Origin: an uncultured Ruminococcus sp.
GTDB lineage: Bacteria; Bacillota; Clostridia; Oscillospirales; Ruminococcaceae
DNA length: 20,436 nt
NCBI GenBank assembly: GCA_946612185.1
Contig: CAMOEP010000006.1
Coordinates: 1 to 20,436, forward strand
Direction of reading: 5' to 3'
Shown here in pieces: positions 15,996-20,436 of this stretch. The notes under the pieces are model-generated. The model did not search any database. It was not told the origin of the DNA and worked only from the letters and a program-made list of their open reading frames with translations. Each line of letters begins with the position of its first letter. Position 1 is the stretch's first letter. Both the position numbers and the translations under genes were made by a program.

Positions 15996-16424
15996 TTGAA
16001 AAAGTTTTTAGAGGAATTCAAAGCGTTCGCTCTTAAAGGCAACGTAATGGATATGGCTGTTGGTGTTATCATCGGTGCAGCATTTGGAAATATCGTAACA
16101 TCACTTACTGATAACTTCATCAATCCCCTTATTGCTGTTATAACAGGCGGTGCTAAGAAGGACGAGAACGGAGTTATGCAGGTAGTCGGCGGTTCATTTA
16201 AGATAAATGGTGTAGAGTTCGGCTATGGTGCATTTATTTCCGCAGTGGTTAATTTCCTGATTATTGCCCTTATTCTTTTCTGCCTTATTAAAGCGGTAAA
16301 CAAGGCTATGGAACTTGGCAGGAAGAAGAAGGAAGAAGAGGAAAAGCCTGCTGAACCTCCCAAGGAAGAGGTACTTCTGACCGAGATCAGAGATCTGCTC
16401 AAGGCACAGAATGAGAAAAAGTAA
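15996..16424 (+). CDS. mscL: Large-conductance mechanosensitive channel MscL
   Basis: A 142-residue protein matching MscL over its length. It opens under membrane tension during hypo-osmotic shock. MKKFLEEFKAFALKGNVMDM and AVGVIIGAAFGNIVTSL are the classic N-terminal helix and first membrane helix (pore-lining glycines and alanines). The second helix is AFISAVVNFLIIALILFCLI. A charged linker KKKEEEEKPAEPPKEE leads to the C-terminal bundle LLTEIRDLLKAQ. The start is TTG 15996, 10 bases after AGGAG, and it gives the family's conserved N-terminus. It lies 52 bases after the zinc-ribbon gene and ends at a strong terminator. Confidence 0.97.
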   Translation: MKKFLEEFKAFALKGNVMDMAVGVIIGAAFGNIVTSLTDNFINPLIAVITGGAKKDENGVMQVVGGSFKINGVEFGYGAFISAVVNFLIIALILFCLIKAVNKAMELGRKKKEEEEKPAEPPKEEVLLTEIRDLLKAQNEKK

Positions 16425-16446
16425 TTTTATTTGTATGATTTGTTAC

Positions 16447-16476
16447 AGACCTGCATAACTATGCAGGTCTTTTTTT
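16447..16476 (+). terminator. Intrinsic terminator after mscL
   Basis: AGACCTGCATA (16447-16457) and TATGCAGGTCT (16460-16470) form a perfect inverted repeat with a tiny central loop, followed at once by six further T. It is a textbook terminator for the zinc-ribbon-mscL transcript. Confidence 0.95.
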
Positions 16477-16650
16477 CGAGCTGGAGCCAGCTCGACCGCC
16501 CCCACGTTGTCGCTTGCTTGCGCTCGCTCACCATTTAGAACATCGCATTTTTCCGTCGCTCAACTTGGTTTGTACTGGTACTAAGTTTTCAGGAAGAATC
16601 ATAAAACATCAAGTTTGCAGAATTATTTAAGTAGAACTTTGTACCAAGCT
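16477..16650. repeat. Long palindromic repeat, copy A (right arm missing)
   Basis: It starts with the small hairpin GAGCTGGAGCCAGCTC plus GACCGCC, then ACGTTGTCGCTTGCTTGCGC, CCGTCGCTCAAC, GTACTGGTAC, the central AAGTTTGCAGAATTATTT and AGAACTTTGTACCAAGC. After that the right arm (GGTTGAGCGACGG and beyond) is absent because copy B starts, sharing the bases CCAAGCTG. It begins directly at the end of the mscL terminator. Confidence 0.85.
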
Positions 16651-16926
16651 GAAGTCAGCTTGACCGCCCCCACGTTGTCGCTTGCTTACGCTCGCTTACT
16701 ATTTTAGAACATTGCATTTTTCCGTCGCTCAACTTGGTTTGTACTGGTACTAAGGACTATTTTGGTATTTCTTGAAATTGCTGCTTTAGCGTTCTGCCGA
16801 AGAACTGTAAAACTTGAAGTTTACAGAATTATTTATGTAGAACTTTGTACCAAGCAGAACACGGTTGAGCGACGGAAAAAGCACCGTTTCTACAATGTAA
16901 GCGAGCCAGGCGAGCGACAACGTGAG
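16643..16926. repeat. Long palindromic repeat, copy B (complete arms, divergent centre)
   Basis: Left: the small hairpin AAGCTGAAGTCAGCTT, GACCGCC, ACGTTGTCGCTTGCTTACGC and CCGTCGCTCAAC. Right: GGTTGAGCGACGG, then GTAAGCGAGCCAGGCGAGCG and ACAACGTGAG. The centre (about 16755-16822) is about 35 bases longer than in copies A and C and mostly unrelated, while both flanks of the centre remain nearly identical to copy C. Confidence 0.85.
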
Positions 16927-17159
16927 AGGCGCTTACGCTCGCTCACCATTTAGAACATTGCATTTTTCCGTCGCTCAACTTGGTTTGTACTGGTACTAAG
17001 TTTTCAGGAAGAATCAAAAAACATCAAGTTTGCAGAATTATTTATGTAGAACTTTGTACCAAGCAGAACACGGTTGAGCGACGGAAAAAGCACCGTTTCT
17101 ACAATGTAAGCGAGCCAGGCGAGCGACAACGTGGGGGCGGTCAAGCTGGCTCAGCTTGG
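16927..17159. repeat. Long palindromic repeat, copy C (left end truncated)
   Basis: It begins inside the left arm (GCTTACGCTCGCTCACC), lacks ACGTTGTCGCTTGC, and is then nearly identical to copy A through the centre and to copy B through the right arm. It ends with ACAACGTGGGGGCGGTC and the small hairpin AAGCTGGCTCAGCTT, the mirror image of the left end of copies A and B. The cluster A-B-C is therefore bounded by the two intact outer ends, facing each other. Confidence 0.85.
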
Positions 17160-17188
17160 TTGACAAATTGGGGGGAGGAGGGTATAAT
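17160..17188 (+). promoter_or_regulatory. Perfect sigma-A promoter of the membrane zinc-ribbon gene
   Basis: TTGACA (17160-17165) and TATAAT (17183-17188) are separated by 17 bases, an exact consensus match. The -35 box starts at the base after the last repeat base. Transcription would start near 17195, giving a short leader of about 25 bases with TTAGGAGG ahead of ATG 17220. Confidence 0.93.
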
Positions 17189-17219
17189 AGTAAGTAACGA
17201 TTTGTTAGGAGGTTATTAT

Positions 17220-18680
17220 ATGAACTGCAAAAACTGCGGCAAAACACTTGACGATAAAGCTCGCTTCTGCCCCGACTGCGGTACGGAAGTTGACCCTATG
17301 GACGTTATCGAGTCCCTCCAGGCACAGCTTATGGAAGGCGAACCTACTGCTATGCCTGAAAATGAACCGGAACTCACCGAGCCTGCCGATATCCCGGAGG
17401 AAACCGCCAGCCTGCTCAGTGACCTGAATAATACCCTTAATTCCGTTGCTGACGAGCCTGACCCCCTCCCCGAACCCGATCCTGTTCCCGCAGATGATGA
17501 GGAAAAATCTACCGAGCCTGCGCCATATACCGCACCGCCGGTTCAGAGCAAACCCGAACCGATGCCCTATATCGCACCCCCTCCGGTAAATGAACAGCCT
17601 GCGCCTACGCCCTATATCGCACCCCTTCCGGTAAATGAACAGCCTGCGCCTACGCCCTATATCGCACCCCCTCCGGCATACCCTCAGCAGCCCTACCCTC
17701 CCTACGATGAACCCGAACCGGAACAGTCCGCCGAGCCTGAACAGGAGGAAAAACCCGTAAAGGTGGGAGCGCTTCGCCTGACTGGTGCGTTTATCGTATC
17801 GGTATTTGCGGCGGTATTCCTCATCGCCCTGAGCCTGCTTTTCTGCCTGAAACTGGGCGCTTCCGGCGACATTCTCCGCAGACGCATCGAGGGGATAAGC
17901 ATGAGTACTATCCTGGACGGTTCGTTTGATAATAATACCGTTTCGGATAATATTTATAACAATATCCACTTTGACGAGGCAACGAATAATCACGTTGACC
18001 GCCACGCTTTCCGGGAATTCTTAGGAAATATCGACCTGAACGACTTCATCGCTGACAAAGTGGCTGACTATGCCGACTATATCATCGCAGGCAAGGGCAG
18101 GAAAGACCCGTCAGTGACCGTTAATGAGATAGTTGACTTCCTCCAGGAGAATAATGACGCATCGGCAGAGGCTTTTGATTACGCCATGAAGACCGCTGAT
18201 TACAACTACCTCCGCAGCCGAATGGAGGATACCGGAATCGAGACAGTACTTTCCATAAACCACTGGAGCGACCTTCTCCATTTCCGTCTGCCTATGGTAC
18301 ACTACCTGTTCAGCATGATCGCCCTGGGAATAATCCTTGCGCTGGTGATAGTTCTGCTTATCTGGATAGCGGTGATCGTTGACCGGAAGGGCAGGCACAT
18401 CATGAGTTTCTACGGTAATATCTTCTGCTGGAGCGGCGGAATAATGCTGCTTATCGGCATATGTGCCAGCGCCGGAACAGCCGTAGCCCATGTAGTTACT
18501 GGTAATATCATCTGTTTTGCGGCATCGTCGGTACTTCTTCCCTTTGCGCTGTTTGCGGTATGCACAGGCGCATTTGAGATGGTGCTGGGTGTAATATTCC
18601 GCAAGATAAGGAAAGCTATCCGCAACAAGGACAAGCGCCTGAAAGCCGTAGAAAAAGCACTGGAAGCCAATTCACTTTAA
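17220..18680 (+). CDS. Zinc-ribbon membrane protein with Pro-rich linker, unknown function
   Basis: A 486-residue protein. The N-terminal MNCKNCGKTLDDKARFCPDC is a zinc ribbon (C3, C6, C17, C20). An acidic and proline-rich linker (about residues 28-178) contains 15-residue repeats PYIAPPPVNEQPAPT (116-130, 131-145 and a partial third). Then come four hydrophobic segments: about 184-209, 361-386, 401-422 and 428-456. The 150 residues between the first two are hydrophilic and probably outside. The C-terminus is basic (RKIRKAIRNKDKR). ATG 17220 follows AGGAGG by 7 bases; the open frame continues 80 codons upstream into the repeat, but promoter position excludes that extension. The cytoplasmic zinc ribbon plus membrane layout suggests a sensor or envelope protein, without further evidence. 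Confidence 0.85.
   Translation: MNCKNCGKTLDDKARFCPDCGTEVDPMDVIESLQAQLMEGEPTAMPENEPELTEPADIPEETASLLSDLNNTLNSVADEPDPLPEPDPVPADDEEKSTEPAPYTAPPVQSKPEPMPYIAPPPVNEQPAPTPYIAPLPVNEQPAPTPYIAPPPAYPQQPYPPYDEPEPEQSAEPEQEEKPVKVGALRLTGAFIVSVFAAVFLIALSLLFCLKLGASGDILRRRIEGISMSTILDGSFDNNTVSDNIYNNIHFDEATNNHVDRHAFREFLGNIDLNDFIADKVADYADYIIAGKGRKDPSVTVNEIVDFLQENNDASAEAFDYAMKTADYNYLRSRMEDTGIETVLSINHWSDLLHFRLPMVHYLFSMIALGIILALVIVLLIWIAVIVDRKGRHIMSFYGNIFCWSGGIMLLIGICASAGTAVAHVVTGNIICFAASSVLLPFALFAVCTGAFEMVLGVIFRKIRKAIRNKDKRLKAVEKALEANSL
17565..17654 (+). repeat. 45-bp coding tandem repeats (PYIAPPPVNEQPAPT)
   Basis: Two full 45-bp units (17565-17609, 17610-17654) with only one or two base differences are followed by a partial third unit encoding PYIAPPPAY. 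They expand the Pro-rich linker of the membrane zinc-ribbon protein. Confidence 0.92.
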
Positions 18681-18686
18681 AATGTA

Positions 18687-18738
18687 TAAGGCAACACTGT
18701 ACAAAGCCGTCAGTCGGTTTTTGTGCGGTGTTGCCTTA
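18687..18738. terminator. 52-bp long hairpin after the membrane zinc-ribbon gene
   Basis: TAAGGCAACAC (18687-18697) is the exact reverse complement of GTGTTGCCTTA (18728-18738). The inner parts pair almost fully down to CCG-TCAGT-CGG, which is followed by TTTTTG. The inner hairpin plus T-run can act as a terminator for the upstream gene. The long outer stem without a T-run resembles a small mobile hairpin repeat. I list it as a terminator but it may be both. Confidence 0.7.
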
Positions 18739-18755
18739 ATTATGTATTATAAAGT

Positions 18756-18784
18756 TTGACACTTCCGTGATAGGGTGGTATAAT
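18756..18784 (+). promoter_or_regulatory. Perfect sigma-A promoter of the YkgJ-like gene
   Basis: TTGACA (18756-18761) and TATAAT (18779-18784) are spaced by 17 bases, an exact consensus match. Transcription should start near 18791, about 26 bases before ATG 18817. Confidence 0.92.
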
Positions 18785-18816
18785 GAGTGTAGCAAATAAC
18801 TAAGGGGAGATTTGAT

Positions 18817-19305
18817 ATGCTGAAAAAGATACTATCGCCGGAAAGCTGCGCCCAGTGCCGGCTTTGCTGCATATTCGACAGGTACGACGTTTGGGAAACT
18901 CCGGTATTCAATAAGTTTCAGCGTGACCTTATCCTGGCAGAGCGCCCGGATACCGAGTTCATCCCAAAGGACGGCGGATTTATACTCCGGGTAACTCACT
19001 TCGACCAGGATCAGCTTTTCCGCTGCCCTGCACTCACCGAAACCGGCTGTATGCTTGGCGATAACAAGCCCTTCGACTGCCGGATATGGCCGTACCGTAT
19101 CATGGATATCGGCGGCAGACGGGCGATAACTATGGCTTCCATATGCCAGGAAATGTACTCCCGCCCACTCTCTCAGCTTGTGGGCTTTCTTAAAGAGGGG
19201 CTTGCCGACCAGATCTTTGCCTACGCCGACCAGCACCCGGAGATCGTCAAGCACTACTATGAGGGCTACCCGGTTCTCCTGTTCGAGAAAAAACAGGGAC
19301 AATAA
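18817..19305 (+). CDS. YkgJ family cysteine cluster protein
   Basis: A 162-residue cytoplasmic protein. The cysteine pattern is typical of the YkgJ (zinc- or iron-chelating, formerly UPF0153) family: C11-x2-C14-x2-C17-C18 near the N-terminus, then C70 and C78 (CPALTETGC), KPFDCRIWPYRI with C88, and C110. The cysteines probably bind a metal or an iron-sulfur cluster; the reaction is not known. ATG 18817 follows AGGGGAGA by about 6 bases. It has its own consensus promoter, and the downstream permease has another, so it is likely monocistronic, although no terminator separates the two. Confidence 0.87.
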   Translation: MLKKILSPESCAQCRLCCIFDRYDVWETPVFNKFQRDLILAERPDTEFIPKDGGFILRVTHFDQDQLFRCPALTETGCMLGDNKPFDCRIWPYRIMDIGGRRAITMASICQEMYSRPLSQLVGFLKEGLADQIFAYADQHPEIVKHYYEGYPVLLFEKKQGQ

Positions 19306-19310
19306 TGCCC

Positions 19311-19339
19311 TTGAAAAGTTCCGGGGATTGTGGTATAAT
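19311..19339 (+). promoter_or_regulatory. Promoter of the AEC permease gene
   Basis: TTGAAA (19311-19316) and TATAAT (19334-19339) are separated by 17 bases. The -35 box begins five bases after the stop codon of the YkgJ-like gene. The expected start of transcription near 19346 makes a GTG start at 19348 leaderless and supports TTG 19363. Confidence 0.85.
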
Positions 19340-19362
19340 GTGGGAATGTGAGGTGTTTTACT

Positions 19363-20316
19363 TTGTTTGTAAATGATCTGATATTCAGCCTGAACGCCAC
19401 AGTCCCGGTGTTCCTGATGATGATATTCGGCTGGATATGTCGAAGGATAGGGCTTCTTGACGACCACACCACGGCGGTGCTGAATAAGTTCACGTTCCGG
19501 ACGCTTCTGCCGTCGCTTTTGTTCATGGACTTGTCGAAAGCGGACTTCCGGGCGGTCTGGGACGGAAAATTCGTGGTATTCTGCATCGTTGCCACGGTAA
19601 TAAGCATCAGTCTTGCGCTGTGCTACTCGCTGCTGCACAAGGACAAGGCGGAACGTGGCGAGATAATCCAGGCGGCGTACCGTTCGAGTGCGGCGGTACT
19701 GGGAATAGCGTTCGTTAAAAATATTTACGGCGAAGCGATCATGGCGGCGCTGATGATCGTGGGAACAGTTCCACTGTACAATATCGCCGCCGTGACCATA
19801 CTTTCGCTCACTTCACCTGAGCAGGACAAGAAAAGCGGCAGAGAACTTGCCCTGAGTACGCTGAAAGGAATAGTCACAAATCCCATAATACTGGGAATTA
19901 TCGTAGGTATGGGCTGGTCGCTTATCGGCATACCCCAGCCGGTGATACTGGAAAAGTCGGTGTCGTATCTGGGGAATATGGCAACGCCGCTGTCGCTGAT
20001 CGCCCTGGGAGCGTCGTTCCGGACGGAGGACGTAAAGGGGCGGCTGAAAGTGACGCTTGGCATCACGGTGATAAAGCTTACGCTGTTTGCAGCGATATTC
20101 CTGCCGATAGCGGTGCGTATGGGATTCCGTGACGAGAAGCTGGTGGCGATACTGGTAATGCTTGGCAGCGCCACTACCGGAAGCTGTTTTGTCATGGCGA
20201 AAAATATGGGGCACAAGGGCATGATAACGGCGCTTGCGGTGATGCTGACTACCATGCTAAGCGCCTTCACCCTCACCCTCTGGCTGTTTCTCCTCAAAAC
20301 CAAGGGCTACATCTGA
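19363..20316 (+). CDS. AEC family (auxin efflux carrier-like) permease
   Basis: A 317-residue integral membrane protein with about ten hydrophobic segments in two halves, typical of bacterial AEC permeases, some of which carry malate or other organic acids. The N-terminus FVNDLIFSLNATVPVFLMMI and the segment LGNMATPLSLIALGASF (about residues 201-217) are family features; SATTGSCFVMAKNMG in the second half corresponds to the conserved crossover-like loop. I chose TTG 19363 because GAGGTG lies 7 bases upstream and the resulting N-terminus fits the family; GTG 19348 would add five residues but lies at the transcript start. The substrate cannot be told from sequence. Confidence 0.85.
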   Translation: MFVNDLIFSLNATVPVFLMMIFGWICRRIGLLDDHTTAVLNKFTFRTLLPSLLFMDLSKADFRAVWDGKFVVFCIVATVISISLALCYSLLHKDKAERGEIIQAAYRSSAAVLGIAFVKNIYGEAIMAALMIVGTVPLYNIAAVTILSLTSPEQDKKSGRELALSTLKGIVTNPIILGIIVGMGWSLIGIPQPVILEKSVSYLGNMATPLSLIALGASFRTEDVKGRLKVTLGITVIKLTLFAAIFLPIAVRMGFRDEKLVAILVMLGSATTGSCFVMAKNMGHKGMITALAVMLTTMLSAFTLTLWLFLLKTKGYI

Positions 20317-20337
20317 CCCCCGCTCTGCGGCAGCTTT

Positions 20338-20379
20338 TCTGGGGGGAAACCTTTCTGGAGAAAGGTTCTCCCCCCCAGA
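20338..20379. terminator. Long G-tract/C-tract hairpin downstream of the AEC gene
   Basis: TCTGGGGGG (20338-20346) pairs with seven C plus AGA (20370-20379), and AACCTTTCT pairs with AGAAAGGTT across a GG loop. The nearly 20-bp stem follows the permease stop by 21 bases. It is not followed by a clean T-run, so it may terminate poorly, or be a dispersed repeat. The text beyond it (CCCCCTTTCCAAAGACTTTT) looks like a continuing repeat that ends outside or near the window edge. Confidence 0.55.
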
Positions 20380-20436
20380 CCCCCTTTCCAAAGACTTTTA
20401 GCTTAAAAATTCCCCCTGATATGGCGAACCTACACT

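Noticed and set aside
16762..16953. 63-codon open frame in repeat copy B
   Set aside because: No ribosome site or promoter, and it shares its C-terminal half with the repeat arm translated in other copies, so it is repeat sequence rather than a gene.
16477..17159. CRISPR-like array
   Set aside because: The repeats are long (over 170 bp), internally palindromic and without regular unique spacers, and no cas gene is present.
16980..17219. 80-codon upstream extension of the membrane zinc-ribbon protein
   Set aside because: The extension runs through repeat copy C and the promoter itself; ATG 17220 has AGGAGG at 7 bases and begins with the zinc ribbon, matching the soluble homologue's N-terminus.

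Overview
The window looks like the chromosome of a gut or rumen Gram-positive clostridium of the Ruminococcus type (Oscillospiraceae). That is an inference from gene content: an ECF transporter next to truA, a DUF5711-like protein, a cohesin-like lipoprotein, a ClpE-type ATPase with an N-terminal zinc ribbon, strong AGGAGG ribosome-binding sites, several TTG starts and consensus sigma-A promoters. I see no phage, transposase, rRNA, tRNA or CRISPR array.

Layout. Positions 3-6778 form a plus-strand run: the 3' end of ecfA (probably ecfA2), ecfT, a YfhO-family membrane glycosyltransferase-like protein, an LtaS-like membrane sulfatase/phosphotransferase, and truA. In many Firmicutes ecfA1-ecfA2-ecfT-truA are contiguous; here two envelope genes sit between ecfT and truA. 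A membrane-anchored DUF5711-like protein follows (6828-7997). Its stop codon lies at the edge of the first copy of a long palindromic repeat (about 7991-8264). Next is a plus-strand run of CvpA-like membrane protein, ClpE-like Hsp100 ATPase and cohesin-like lipoprotein (8325-12342). It ends in an element of about 180 bp with inverted ends that carries a two-way terminator inside. A VanY-like D,D-carboxypeptidase (minus strand) converges on that terminator.

From 13624 to 14212 there is a divergent intergenic region with a promoter on each side. On the plus side is a leader of about 220 nt that contains inverted repeats and an unannotated 30-codon ORF with a very good ribosome-binding site. It precedes a zinc-ribbon protein with Gln/Pro/Met-rich tandem repeats and then mscL, which ends at a strong terminator. 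Positions 16477-17159 hold three more copies, two truncated, of the long palindromic repeat, packed head to tail. They end one base before a perfect TTGACA-N17-TATAAT promoter that drives a second zinc-ribbon protein, this one with a Pro-rich linker and about four membrane segments. A 52-bp hairpin, a YkgJ-type cysteine-cluster protein and an AEC-family permease follow, the last two each with its own sigma-A-type promoter. The window closes with another long G-tract/C-tract hairpin.

Working together. The genes are mostly cell-envelope and housekeeping functions: vitamin or metal uptake (Ecf), wall or membrane polymer decoration (YfhO plus LtaS-like), peptidoglycan trimming (VanY-like), osmotic safety valve (MscL), protein quality control (ClpE) and tRNA modification (TruA). 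No complete new defence or biosynthetic system is evident. The most unusual signals are the long-palindrome repeat family, the leader with its 30-aa ORF, and the pair of zinc-ribbon proteins with unrelated disordered repeats on either side of mscL.
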